Positions 35,039 through 44,015 of a stretch of DNA of 64,000 bases are shown one piece after another. The DNA lies in contig NISF01000002.1 of NCBI GenBank assembly GCA_002270295.1, positions 372,001 through 436,000 on the forward strand, written 5' to 3'. The stretch is from Enterobacter sp. 10-1. Lineage in GTDB: Bacteria > Pseudomonadota > Gammaproteobacteria > Enterobacterales > Enterobacteriaceae. The translations under genes and the position numbers were made by a program. Numbering within the stretch: the first letter of the stretch is position 1; every line of letters starts with the position of its first letter. The notes beneath the pieces were generated by a model. The model was not told where the DNA came from, made no database searches, and worked only from the letters and a program-made list of their open reading frames with translations.

Positions 35039-37780
35039 TTAGTTTAATAGCTGCCACTCTCGCGCCTGATTGACCGCCTGGATGCGGCCGCTGACCTGCA
35101 GCTTTTCGTACAGCTGCTTGAGATGCCATTTCACGGTTTCCGCCGAAATCCCCAGCTCCCGCGCCATTCCCTTATTCGAGTAGCCTTCGGCAATCAGGCG
35201 CAGGGTTTGCCGTTCCCGCTCGGTTAAGCGTACGGCTACCGGCGCGGAGCGCCCGGCGTTAACCGGGACTCCGGCGGCGGCAAACTGCGCCAAAAGCTGC
35301 GTCAGATCGGCGCTGAACTCCGCCCCTGCCGCGCCGCGTTTAGCGATCAGCTGCAGTAACGACGCCAGCGCCGGGCCGCCGTCCAGCAGACTGCGCAGCA
35401 GCTTCTGGCGTATTGCCCGCCGCAGCGCGGGAACGCCGACCGCGACGGCCTGATCCTGGGCATTCGCCTGCCACAGGGCCTGCGCCTGCAGCAGCCGCAG
35501 GCGCACGGCGAACAGCCACTCCCCGCAGCGCTCCTGGGCGGTCGCCAGCGCATCGAGCCGCTGCGCCGCCGCCATCGGCTCCCCTTGGGCCATCAGCACC
35601 CGACTGTGGCTTAAGGCCAGCGAGGCGTGCGCCACATCGCTTTTGCCCGCGTCGCCGGCCAGCGCCTGCAGCCGGGAGAGCAGCGCTTCGGCGGCGGAGG
35701 TATCGCCGTCCTGCAGCAGTTGGCTGATTCGCTCGGCCAGCAGCGGAGCCTGCGCCCGCAGCCACCCGCGCTGAACCGCCAGCCCTTCGGCGTGCAGCAG
35801 CAGCGACGCCGCGTCCTCCCTGCGGGCGTTGAGTCGCGCCAGCTTCGCCAGCACGATGTAGCAGCGGCTGAAGCCGTCGGGGGGACAAAAATCATCGATC
35901 ATCTCCAGGCGCAGCGTCAGCAGAGCATCAATGCGCTGCGTCTCCCCCTGCTCCCAGGCGATTTCGGCGAGGATCGGCGCCAGCGTCGCGCCGCTGCTGG
36001 AGCGGGCGCCGGTCTGCCGTTCCGCAGCGTGCAGCGCCCGGCTTGCCTGGCGTTCCGCCTCCGCCAGATTGCCCTGGCGCAGGTATCCCTGGGCCATGAC
36101 GAAGGCCCGGTACACGCCGACGAACAGATTGCGGTTGGCCTCGCGCGCGCCCGATACCCGCTGCTGCACGTCGAGCGCCTGCTGAGGCCGGGAGTTGGCC
36201 AGATGACAGTAGCTGAGAATATTGCACACCAGGCCATCGACCCACACGTCGCCGCAGGGCACCTCCCGCAGCAGCGGCTCGACGATGGTAATACTCTGCG
36301 GAATATTCTCGGCAAAGGCTTCGCAAATCGCCCGCACCACGCGCAGCTTGACCCACGAGCTGTGGGCTAATCCTTCGCCGCTGGCCGCCGCCAGCGTTTC
36401 GAGCGCATCAAGCAGCCGGCGGGCATCCTGAAAGCGAAAGCGGTGCGCCAGCGCCCAGGCGAGGTTAATTTGCAGCTCGATCCGCGAAGGGTCCAGATCC
36501 GCCGGCAGATAGCCGAGCCAGCGCACCATCGTGTCGATATCCCCCTCTTCCGCCAGCGACTGCGCCCCCGCTTCCGCATGCCCGGCGCCGCCCTTACCCG
36601 CGGCAAGGGCGTGGCGTATCGCCTCCGCCCACAGCTGCTGTCCGGCAAACCAGCTGCCGGCGCGCTCGTGCAGCTGGCGAATATCCTCCTCACCGCCGTG
36701 CTGCAGGCGAGAAAGCAGCGCGTCGCGCATCAGCGGATGGTAGCGAAACCACAGCCCGCCCTCGTCGAGGGCGGAAAGAAACAGGTTGCGCTGCGCAATC
36801 CATGCCAGCATCGCTTCGCCGTTAGCTTTGCCGGTCACGGCGTCGCACAGCGCCGGATGCAGCCGGTTGAGCACCGACGTTTGCAGAAGGAAGTCGAGCA
36901 CCTCGGCGGGCAAAGGGGCAAAAATGACTTCGTCAAGATAGCGGGCGATTGAGCGCGATCCGGCGTTCAGCCCGCCTGCAGCCGGATGGGAAGGCGCGCG
37001 GCCGCTGGATAAGGTGGCCATTTTCATCCCCGCGACCCAGCCTTCCGTCAGGGCCACCAGCCGGGGGATCTCCTGCTGGCTATATCCCGGCGATAGCGCG
37101 GCGGAAAAATAGGCGCTGGCTTCGCCGACGTTAAAGCGCAGCTCGCTATCGTCCACCTCCACCAGCTGATCCTGCATTTGCAGCCGGCTCAGCGCCAGCG
37201 TCGGCTGGCAGCGGCTGCCGATAATCAGGTGCAGGGCGGGCGGGGCGTGGTTCAGCAGCCAGCTTAGCCCCGCATGGATCGCCGGGTGGGAGATGTTCTG
37301 GTAGTCATCAACAATGAGATACAGCGGGTGCGGGCAGCGGTGGAGCTGGTTAACCAGCTCCGCCAGAAACAGCGTGAAATCGGCCGCAAGGCTGTCATCA
37401 GCCTGCTGGAGAAACGCCGGGCTCCACCCTTGCCACAAGGGCGCCAGCGCCGCCTGAAGATAGCGCATAAACAGCGGCGGCGGGCCGTCGTCTTCATCAA
37501 TGCTCAGCCAGGCGATGGCATCCCCCTGCTGCTGCCGATGATGGTACCACTGGGCCAGCAGGGTCGTTTTGCCGAACCCGGCCGGGGCGCACACCAGCGT
37601 CAGCGCGCTGCCGGCGGCGGCATCCAGACGCTGCAGCAGGCGGTCGCGCAGCTGCAGCGAGCCGGGTGAACGAGGCGGCGTAAAGCGGGTGGCGATAAGC
37701 GGCAGTTTGCGCGTAAAACCCAAAGGTTGTTCGGGAACAAATTCACTCAGCGAGTCATCCGTTAAGGGCAAAAATTCCAT
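35039..37780 (-). CDS. MalT/AcoK-type LuxR-family ATP-dependent activator
   Basis: 913 residues, the size of MalT (901). An N-terminal signal-transduction ATPase domain has Walker A CAPAGFGKTT at about 64–73 and a Walker B-like LYLIVDDYQNI near 154. A long helical repeat (TPR-like) domain follows. The C-terminal LuxR helix-turn-helix reads LTERERQTLRLIAEGYSNKG through ETVKWHLKQLYEKL. LAL regulators activate transcription as ATP- and effector-bound oligomers. It is divergent from a butanediol/acetoin-type dehydrogenase. Klebsiella AcoK, a LAL activator of acetoin catabolism, is the nearest known parallel; equivalence is not proven. Confidence 0.85.
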   Translation of the reverse strand: MEFLPLTDDSLSEFVPEQPLGFTRKLPLIATRFTPPRSPGSLQLRDRLLQRLDAAAGSALTLVCAPAGFGKTTLLAQWYHHRQQQGDAIAWLSIDEDDGPPPLFMRYLQAALAPLWQGWSPAFLQQADDSLAADFTLFLAELVNQLHRCPHPLYLIVDDYQNISHPAIHAGLSWLLNHAPPALHLIIGSRCQPTLALSRLQMQDQLVEVDDSELRFNVGEASAYFSAALSPGYSQQEIPRLVALTEGWVAGMKMATLSSGRAPSHPAAGGLNAGSRSIARYLDEVIFAPLPAEVLDFLLQTSVLNRLHPALCDAVTGKANGEAMLAWIAQRNLFLSALDEGGLWFRYHPLMRDALLSRLQHGGEEDIRQLHERAGSWFAGQQLWAEAIRHALAAGKGGAGHAEAGAQSLAEEGDIDTMVRWLGYLPADLDPSRIELQINLAWALAHRFRFQDARRLLDALETLAAASGEGLAHSSWVKLRVVRAICEAFAENIPQSITIVEPLLREVPCGDVWVDGLVCNILSYCHLANSRPQQALDVQQRVSGAREANRNLFVGVYRAFVMAQGYLRQGNLAEAERQASRALHAAERQTGARSSSGATLAPILAEIAWEQGETQRIDALLTLRLEMIDDFCPPDGFSRCYIVLAKLARLNARREDAASLLLHAEGLAVQRGWLRAQAPLLAERISQLLQDGDTSAAEALLSRLQALAGDAGKSDVAHASLALSHSRVLMAQGEPMAAAQRLDALATAQERCGEWLFAVRLRLLQAQALWQANAQDQAVAVGVPALRRAIRQKLLRSLLDGGPALASLLQLIAKRGAAGAEFSADLTQLLAQFAAAGVPVNAGRSAPVAVRLTERERQTLRLIAEGYSNKGMARELGISAETVKWHLKQLYEKLQVSGRIQAVNQAREWQLLN

Positions 37781-37900
37781 CGTGCCGTTACCTTTTCATC
37801 CAGTCCATCCCCCGAGTGTAACTCAAGGAGAGGAGGTTGAACCAAGCCATCGCTGCGATCCCAGGGCGCTGCCCGCCTTTTCGTCGCTGGCCCCCTTATC

Positions 37901-37916
37901 CCCCCCAGCTGGGGGG
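37901..37916. promoter_or_regulatory. Perfect 16-bp palindrome in divergent promoter region
   Basis: CCCCCCAGCTGGGGGG between the LAL regulator and the SDR gene. A GGGGGATGG sequence on the minus strand near 37805–37813 resembles the MalT box (GGGGAKGAGG in E. coli). Both are candidate sites for the divergent regulator. Confidence 0.45.
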
Positions 37917-38056
37917 TAGGCCACGTTTATCCGCCGCTATACAGTAGTTCCATTCTCTGGCGCTGATGCTCCCCTGGCCCGCTGCGCCCTTCTCGCGCCG
38001 GGCCTGCTACGCATCGGGCCGCCATCGTTTATTAATCAGTTCAAGGTGAGTACAGA

Positions 38057-38836
38057 ATGGCTATCGAAAATAAAGTGGCGTTGGTCACCGGCGCGGGTCA
38101 GGGCATTGGCCGCGGGATTGCTTTACGTCTGGCTAAAGATGGCGCGTCGCTGATGCTCGTCGACGTCAACCCGGAAGGAATTGCCGCCGTCGCGGCTGAG
38201 GTCGAGGCCCTGGGCCGCAAGGCGGCCACGTTCGTGGCGAATATTGCCGACCGCGATCAGGTTTACGCCGCAATTGACGAGGCGGAAAAGCAGCTGGGCG
38301 GCTTTGATATTATTGTTAACAACGCCGGTATTGCTCAGGTGCAGGCGCTGGCCGACGTGACCCCGGAAGAGGTCGATCGCATCATGCGCATCAACGTCCA
38401 GGGCACGCTGTGGGGCATTCAGGCGGCGGCGAAAAAATTTATCGACCGCCAGCAGAAAGGTAAAATCATCAACGCCTGCTCCATTGCCGGACACGATGGC
38501 TTCGCCCTGCTGGGGATCTATTCCGCAACCAAATTTGCCGTACGCGCGCTGACCCAGGCGGCGGCCAAAGAGTATGCCAGCCGCGGCATCACGGTCAACG
38601 CCTACTGTCCGGGGATTGTCGGTACCGGCATGTGGACCGAAATCGACAAACGTTTCTCCGAGATTACCGGCACGCCGGTCGGTGAAACCTACAAAAAATA
38701 CGTGGAAGGCATCGCGCTGGGCCGTGCCGAAACGCCGGACGACGTGGCCAGCCTGGTCTCCTATCTGGCGGGCCCGGACTCTGACTACGTTACCGGTCAG
38801 GCGATCCTGATCGATGGCGGCATCGTCTACCGCTAA
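38057..38836 (+). CDS. Acetoin/diacetyl reductase or butanediol dehydrogenase (SDR, BudC-like)
   Basis: 259 residues, classical [16 protein letters not shown] is the NAD site, NNAG at about 89–92, catalytic Ser in ACSIAGHDG and YSATKFAVR as YxxxK. The C-terminal [14 protein letters not shown] is typical of the meso-2,3-butanediol dehydrogenase/diacetyl reductase group to which BudC belongs. AAGGTGAG precedes ATG 38057. It differs from the biosynthetic BudC sequence I know from Klebsiella at many positions and lacks the budA/budB neighbours, so it is a paralogue. It may act on a related alpha-hydroxyketone or diol. Confidence 0.78.
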   Translation: MAIENKVALVTGAGQGIGRGIALRLAKDGASLMLVDVNPEGIAAVAAEVEALGRKAATFVANIADRDQVYAAIDEAEKQLGGFDIIVNNAGIAQVQALADVTPEEVDRIMRINVQGTLWGIQAAAKKFIDRQQKGKIINACSIAGHDGFALLGIYSATKFAVRALTQAAAKEYASRGITVNAYCPGIVGTGMWTEIDKRFSEITGTPVGETYKKYVEGIALGRAETPDDVASLVSYLAGPDSDYVTGQAILIDGGIVYR

Positions 38837-38906
38837 ATCCTGAAGCCGGGCCGCCTTCACCCCGCGGTTCGGCTGACATTGCCCTTCTTCCGCACGCCTT
38901 CTGCCG

Positions 38907-38942
38907 CTTAACTTCTGACTTAACTTCTCGCTTAACTTCACC
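38907..38942 (+). repeat. Three tandem 12-bp repeats
   Basis: CTTAACTTC occurs at 38907, 38919 and 38931, an exact 12-bp period with three variable bases between copies. It lies in the 220-bp gap between the SDR gene and the TetR gene. Confidence 0.6.
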
Positions 38943-39007
38943 CGCACGCCTGCCGGCTATGCATCATAGCGCTGGACTTAATTTTATATCGATCATAATA
39001 TTTTACC

Positions 39008-39028
39008 CGACATAAAATTATCCTGTCG
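39008..39028. promoter_or_regulatory. Candidate TetR-family operator
   Basis: Inverted repeat CGACA–N11–TGTCG about 30 bp before the TetR start, inside an AT-rich promoter-like stretch. TetR-type regulators usually bind such sites to control themselves. Confidence 0.4.
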
Positions 39029-39058
39029 ACATCGACATCAGCCCGACGGAGCAAATAC

Positions 39059-39700
39059 GTGAATACCCCCCAACATACGCAGGGGCTGCGTGAGCAAAAA
39101 AAGCGCCTTACGCGTCAGCAGCTCTCCAATACCGCCACCGAACTGTTTATTCAGCACGGTTTTGATAACGTCACCATTGCCGATATTGCCGCCGCGGCCG
39201 GCGTCTCGAAAATGACCGTGTTCAACTATTTCCCGCGTAAAGAGGAACTCTATTTCGATCGCATCGACGAAATCCACCAGCTGCTGCAGCAGGCCTTCGA
39301 TCGGCATCCCGGGCTGGCGCCGGTCGCGGTGTTCTCCGCGCTGGTCCAGGAGCTGATGAGCCAGCAGCATCCGCTGGTCAGAATGGATCGGCGGGTGGCG
39401 GCGTTCTGGCAGGGCGTTCACGCCAGCCCGTCGCTGCAGGCCTACGCGCTTGAGCAGTTTGCCCTCCTGACCCAGGCGCTAGGCGCCGTGATCTCGTCGC
39501 GCCTTCAGCGGCCCGACCAGGACCCGCTGGCGCAGCTGATCGCCAGCATCGTGCTCAACGGCTGGCGCATTGCCTTTAGCGACGCGCTGCGCCTGCAGCA
39601 GGACCAGCCCGCAGACGCCGTTCGCGAGCATTTCCTCGCGCTTCTCGAACGTAGTTTTCATGCCGCCAGCGCCGCCGCGCAGGATACTCCCTATGCGTAG
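39059..39700 (+). CDS. TetR-family transcriptional regulator
   Basis: 213 residues. The N-terminal helix-turn-helix reads QHGFDNVTIADIAAAAGVSK then MTVFNYFPRKEELYFDRID, the TetR signature. GTG 39059 follows GGAG by seven bases. The C-terminal ligand-binding domain is helical and variable. The next gene, 20 bases downstream in the same direction, is an MFS exporter, so it probably controls that gene. Confidence 0.85.
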   Translation: MNTPQHTQGLREQKKRLTRQQLSNTATELFIQHGFDNVTIADIAAAAGVSKMTVFNYFPRKEELYFDRIDEIHQLLQQAFDRHPGLAPVAVFSALVQELMSQQHPLVRMDRRVAAFWQGVHASPSLQAYALEQFALLTQALGAVISSRLQRPDQDPLAQLIASIVLNGWRIAFSDALRLQQDQPADAVREHFLALLERSFHAASAAAQDTPYA

Positions 39701-39720
39701 CGCCCCGCGTTGAGCCGACC

Positions 39721-40896
39721 ATGAACAGAACCCTGAGCGTTATTTTTATCACTATCTGGCTCGACGCCGTCGGCATCGGGCTTATTTTCCCGCTGCTGCC
39801 GCAGCTGCTTAAAGAGGTGGTTCACACCGCCGATATCTCCCCTTACATCGGCATTCTGGCGGCGCTGTATGCCCTGATGCAGTTTATTTTCGCCCCCCTG
39901 CTCGGCGCGCTAAGCGATAATTTCGGCCGCCGCCCGATACTGCTCATTTCACTGGCCGGGGCGGCGCTCAACTATCTGCTGATGGCTTTCTCCAGCCATC
40001 TTTGGCCGCTGCTGCTCGGGCGGGCTATCGCCGGCCTCACCAGCGCCAACATTTCGGTGGCGATGGCATGGCTGACGGACGTGACGCCGGCGGAAAAGCG
40101 CGCCGGCCGCTTCGGGCTGTTCAACGCCACTTTCGGCGCGGGATTTATTATCGGTCCGGTGCTCGGCGGCGTACTGGGCGATTACGCCCTGCGCCTGCCG
40201 TTCCTCGTCGCCGCAGTGCTGAACGGCGCTAACTTCCTGCTGGCGCTGCTGGCCCTGCAGGAGTCGCGCCGGCCGGCGAAGCGCAAAATGGCGCTCGCCG
40301 AACTCAATCCCCTCCGGCCTATGCGCTGGCTATTCTCGGCCAAAGGGCTGCTCAGCATCGCGCTGGTGTTCTTTTTCTTAAGCGCCACCGGGGAGGTCTA
40401 CGGTACCTGCTGGACGCTGTGGGGGCAGGATATGTTTCACTGGAATGGGCTGTGGGTTGGCCTGTCGCTGGGCGCGTTCGGCGTGTGCCAGACGCTGGCG
40501 CAGGCCTTTTTGCCCGGCCCGGCAGCCCGCAGGCTCGGCGAGCGCGGGGCTATTCTCTGCGGCATCGCCAGTGCCAGCATAGCGCTGATTATCCTGTCGC
40601 TGGCCCACCAGGGCTGGGTTGTCTTTGCGGTGATGCCGCTGATCGCCCTCGGGGGCATCGGCGCGCCCGCCCTGCAGGCGCTGGCAACCCGCCAGGTCAA
40701 CGCCGATCGGCAGGGGCAGCTGCAGGGCGTACTGGCCTCCACCGTCAGCCTGGCGTCGATCGTCGCGCCGCTGGCCTTTTCGTCGCTCTATTTCGGACTC
40801 AGAACATGGTGGCCCGGGGCCATCTGGCTGTCGGTGGTGGTGCTGTACGCGTTTGCCGTGCCGCTCATTTACCGCTGCACGCGCCGGGAGCCGTAG
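39721..40896 (+). CDS. Tet(A)-like MFS efflux transporter
   Basis: 391 residues, 12 predicted helices, similar in size and start to the group-1 tetracycline exporters (MNRTLSVIFITIWLDAVGIG, the FAPLLGALSDNFGRRPILL motif A, and AGLTSANISVAMAWLTDVTP). Plasmid tet(A) genes are divergent from tetR. Here the regulator is upstream in the same direction and the base composition is that of the core, so it looks like a chromosomal relative. It need not confer tetracycline resistance. Confidence 0.82.
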   Translation: MNRTLSVIFITIWLDAVGIGLIFPLLPQLLKEVVHTADISPYIGILAALYALMQFIFAPLLGALSDNFGRRPILLISLAGAALNYLLMAFSSHLWPLLLGRAIAGLTSANISVAMAWLTDVTPAEKRAGRFGLFNATFGAGFIIGPVLGGVLGDYALRLPFLVAAVLNGANFLLALLALQESRRPAKRKMALAELNPLRPMRWLFSAKGLLSIALVFFFLSATGEVYGTCWTLWGQDMFHWNGLWVGLSLGAFGVCQTLAQAFLPGPAARRLGERGAILCGIASASIALIILSLAHQGWVVFAVMPLIALGGIGAPALQALATRQVNADRQGQLQGVLASTVSLASIVAPLAFSSLYFGLRTWWPGAIWLSVVVLYAFAVPLIYRCTRREP

Positions 40897-40903
40897 CTCG
40901 CAG

Positions 40904-40935
40904 ACGAAAAAAAGCCGGCGCATCAGGCGCCGGCT
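40904..40935 (-). terminator. Rho-independent terminator of the POT gene
   Basis: A 9-bp stem AGCCGGCGC / GCGCCGGCT (40913–40921 with 40927–40935). On the minus strand it is followed by a run of seven T. It may also stop transcription arriving from the MFS gene. Confidence 0.8.
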
Positions 40936-40959
40936 TGCAGGATCTCGCTTCTTTTACCG

Positions 40960-42513
40960 TCAGGCGTTCGCCGCCGGCTGCTGTGCGGTTTTGGTCTGGG
41001 TATTTTCCAGCATCCGGCGTACCGGAACAATCAGCACGCAGAGTACGGCGGCGCAGATCAGCAGCGCGATCGAGCAGCGGGCGAAGAGGTCCGGCAGCAT
41101 ATCCAGCTGGTCGGCCTTCACGTGCCCGCCAATCAGGCCGGCGGCCAGGTTACCCAGCGCGCTGGCGCAGAACCAGAGCCCCATCATCTGACCACGCATT
41201 CTTTCCGGAGCCAACAGCGTCATGGTCGCCAGACCAATCGGGCTCAGGCACAGCTCGCCCAGCGTCAGCATCAGAATACTGCCGACCAGCCACAGCGGCG
41301 ATACCCCTGCCCCGCCGTTGCTCAGCACGTTTTCAGCGGCCAGCATCATCAGACCGAAGCCGCCGGCGGCGCAGAGAATACCGATAACAAACTTGGTGAT
41401 GCTGCTCAGACGGACGTTTTTACGCGCCATCGCCGGCCATGCCCAGCTGAATACCGGCGCCAGCAGAATGATAAACAGGGCGTTAATCGACTGGAACCAT
41501 ACCGCCGGAATTTCGAAACTGCCGATGGTGCGATTGGTGTAGTCGTTGGCGAACAGGTTAAACGACGTTGGCTTCTGCTCGAAGGCCGACCAGAAGAAGG
41601 CGGCTGAGACCAGCAGGATAAAGCACACCAGCAGGCGAGCGCGCTCTTTGCGGCTCAGGCCGGCAAAGGCGAACAGATAGATAAAGTACAGCGCGACCGA
41701 CGCCGCAATGACGTACACCAGCGTACTGGCGACCGCCACGGGGTTAATCACGATAATGCCCTGAGCAATCAGGGTAATCACCGCCGCAACCCCAATCGCC
41801 AGCGCCAGCAGCCAGGCGCCGACGCCGTTTTTCTTCGCCACCGGACTATTCCAGGTGGAGTCCAGCCCCACTTCACCGTCATAGCGTTTCATGGCCGGAA
41901 CGGCGAACAGGCGGAAGATAACCAGCGCTACCAGCATCCCGATACCGCCGATGCCAAAGCCCCAGTGCCAGCCGTGGGATTTGATCAGCCAGCCGGAGAT
42001 CAGCGGGGCAATGAACGAGCCCATATTGATGCCCATATAGAACAGCGAGAATCCGCCGTCGCGGCGCGCGTCGCCCTTCTTATACAGCGTGCCGACCATC
42101 ACCGAGATACAGGTCTTAAACAGGCCGGAACCGAGCACGATAAACATCAGCCCGATGAAGAACAGGGTGTCGCCCATCCAGGCAGAGAGGGCAATCGACA
42201 GATGGCCGAGCGCAATCAGAATCGAGCCATACCAGACGGCCTTCTGCTGACCCAGCCAGTTATCCGCCAGCCAGCCGCCCGGCAGCGCCGCAAGGTACAT
42301 ACTGCCGGCGAAGATACCGACGATCGCCGACGCGTTTTCGCGCGCCAGCCCCATTCCGCCGTCATAGACGGTGGCGGCCATAAACAGGATTAATAGCGGG
42401 CGAATGCCGTAAAAAGAGAATCGCTCCCACATTTCGGTAAAAAACAGCGACCCTAGCGGATAGGGATGACCAAAGAAGGTCCGACTTTCGTTTTTATTAA
42501 CAGAGGAATGCAT
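40960..42513 (-). CDS. POT-family proton-coupled di/tripeptide transporter
   Basis: 517 residues with 14 helices expected. The N-terminal ExxERF motif reads TEMWERFSFYG, the site for proton coupling. GIFAGSMYLAALPGGWLAD and FSLFYMGINMGSFIAPLISG are the PTR2 signatures. It belongs with DtpA/DtpB but I cannot assign it to either. ATG 42513 follows GGGAG; a TTG four codons upstream is also open. The 190 bases upstream, on its promoter side, contain inverted sequences around GAAAAGTCGAC but no gene. Confidence 0.85.
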   Translation of the reverse strand: MHSSVNKNESRTFFGHPYPLGSLFFTEMWERFSFYGIRPLLILFMAATVYDGGMGLARENASAIVGIFAGSMYLAALPGGWLADNWLGQQKAVWYGSILIALGHLSIALSAWMGDTLFFIGLMFIVLGSGLFKTCISVMVGTLYKKGDARRDGGFSLFYMGINMGSFIAPLISGWLIKSHGWHWGFGIGGIGMLVALVIFRLFAVPAMKRYDGEVGLDSTWNSPVAKKNGVGAWLLALAIGVAAVITLIAQGIIVINPVAVASTLVYVIAASVALYFIYLFAFAGLSRKERARLLVCFILLVSAAFFWSAFEQKPTSFNLFANDYTNRTIGSFEIPAVWFQSINALFIILLAPVFSWAWPAMARKNVRLSSITKFVIGILCAAGGFGLMMLAAENVLSNGGAGVSPLWLVGSILMLTLGELCLSPIGLATMTLLAPERMRGQMMGLWFCASALGNLAAGLIGGHVKADQLDMLPDLFARCSIALLICAAVLCVLIVPVRRMLENTQTKTAQQPAANA

Positions 42514-42720
42514 AACTTCTCCCAATAAGGTGCGCCGAAGCGCCTGTAAATCGCGGAAAGCGCGTTGACCATTTTTTCATTTGGCCAATCATTTACTTAA
42601 AATTTAATATTATTTAACCATTTGATAACCGGATAGTGGTTTTGTCTAGCCCCTTACCCAGACTTTTTAGATGAAAAGTCGACAAACGTCTACTTTTATA
42701 GATTTTAAGTTTGTCCAGGT

Positions 42721-42906
42721 GTGAATGCTGTTGACATTGCCATCTCGGGGATTTTTATAATTTTATTGTTTATAAACATAAAGTTAATGAATATCCATTC
42801 AGCAAAGATGGATAGCCAGCGGCGGCGGAATAACGTGATTAAAAGTAGGGTAAATACGCGGTTGGCAGAGTCTGTGTCGGGAAAGGCTGATAAATACGGC
42901 TATTGA
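42721..42906 (+). CDS. Possible small membrane protein
   Basis: 61 residues from GTG 42721. One hydrophobic helix (about residues 6–22) then a basic, polar tail. There is only a weak AGG before the start. It sits alone in the 450-base gap between the POT gene and afuC. Single-helix proteins of this size are common, but coding status is not proven. Confidence 0.32.
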   Translation: MNAVDIAISGIFIILLFINIKLMNIHSAKMDSQRRRNNVIKSRVNTRLAESVSGKADKYGY

Positions 42907-42964
42907 TTTGGCGCCGGTCGTCGGGCGCCAGCGGCCCCCCGCCGCTAAGCAGGGGGCCAGACGC

Positions 42965-44011
42965 CTATGCGGCGTCCTGTAAAATAAACATCCCGTACGG
43001 ATGAATCTGCAGGAAGTAGCTATCCCCGACGTCAGGCTGCAGGCGGGTGGCGTTGATTTGCAGCAAAATCTGCTGGCCGTGCCACTCAACGATCGCCTCA
43101 TACTGCGGCCCCATATAGGCCACGTGCCGGATGACGCAGCGCTGGCTCTCGCTCCCCTGCTGGCTGAGGGTAATCGCCTCCGGGCGGACGCCAACGGTGC
43201 CGCTTCCGCTGGCGGTAAAATGCGGCGGACGCGGCAGACGGTAGCCGTGGATCTCCACGCAATCGGCGCTGAAGCTGGCCGGGAACAGGTTCGCGTCGCC
43301 CATAAAGCTGGCCATAAAGCGCGAAGCGGGCTGACGGTACAGCGCCTGCGGCGAGCCAATCTGCATGATGCTGCCTTTGTTCATCACCAGCACCGTATCG
43401 GAGACCGCAAAGGCCTCGCTCTGATCGTGAGTGACGTACAGCGAAGTAATATTGAACTGCCTTTGCAGCTCGCGGATCTTATCCCGCATGCTGCGGCGCA
43501 GGTTGGCGTCAAGGTTGCTCAGCGGCTCGTCGAACAGCAGCACCTTCGGCTTGAGGATCAGCGCCCGGGCCAGCGCCACGCGCTGCTGCTGCCCGCCGGA
43601 GATCTGATCGACAAAGCGATCCTCATAGCCCTCCAGGTCGACCATCGCCAGCGCCTCCTTCACCCGCGCTTTTGTCTCGCTGCGCGATACGCCGAGCATC
43701 TTCAGGCCGTAGCCGACGTTTTCCCCCAGCGACATATGAGGGAACAGCGCGTAGGACTGGAACACCATGCAGATATCGCGCTGCTGGATGGAGCGGTGGG
43801 TAACGTCTTCGCCATCGATAAAAATCTGCCCGCTGGTGGGCTTTTCCAGCCCGGCCACCAGCCGCAGCACCGTGGTTTTCCCGCAGCCGGACGGGCCGAG
43901 CAGCGTCACCATCTGCCCCTGCGGAATGGCAAGATTAATGGTTTCGATAACGGTGTTATCGCCAAAGCGCTTGCCGACGTTGCGCAGCTCAACGAAATGT
44001 TTTTGAGTCAT
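42965..44011 (-). CDS. afuC: AfuC-like ABC transporter ATPase
   Basis: 348 residues. ATPase domain with Walker [10 protein letters not shown] at 39–47, signature SGGQQQR at about 138–144 and [12 protein letters not shown], then a C-terminal TOBE-like domain (from about 270). This is the PotA/FbpC/AfuC layout. It is the last gene of the afu operon, four bases after afuB. Such ATPases were first annotated as ferric-ion transporters, but Afu systems linked to uhp-like genes import hexose phosphates. Confidence 0.85.
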   Translation of the reverse strand: MTQKHFVELRNVGKRFGDNTVIETINLAIPQGQMVTLLGPSGCGKTTVLRLVAGLEKPTSGQIFIDGEDVTHRSIQQRDICMVFQSYALFPHMSLGENVGYGLKMLGVSRSETKARVKEALAMVDLEGYEDRFVDQISGGQQQRVALARALILKPKVLLFDEPLSNLDANLRRSMRDKIRELQRQFNITSLYVTHDQSEAFAVSDTVLVMNKGSIMQIGSPQALYRQPASRFMASFMGDANLFPASFSADCVEIHGYRLPRPPHFTASGSGTVGVRPEAITLSQQGSESQRCVIRHVAYMGPQYEAIVEWHGQQILLQINATRLQPDVGDSYFLQIHPYGMFILQDAA

Positions 44012-44015
44012 AGAA

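Noticed and set aside
35627..36370. 247-codon plus-strand frame inside the LAL regulator gene
   Set aside because: Composition is Gln/Arg/Ala-rich without a domain, and the opposite strand carries clear LAL-family sequence.
38907..38942. Tandem 12-bp repeats as a possible CRISPR or plasmid iteron array
   Set aside because: Only three short copies with three-base gaps; no spacers, no cas or rep genes nearby.
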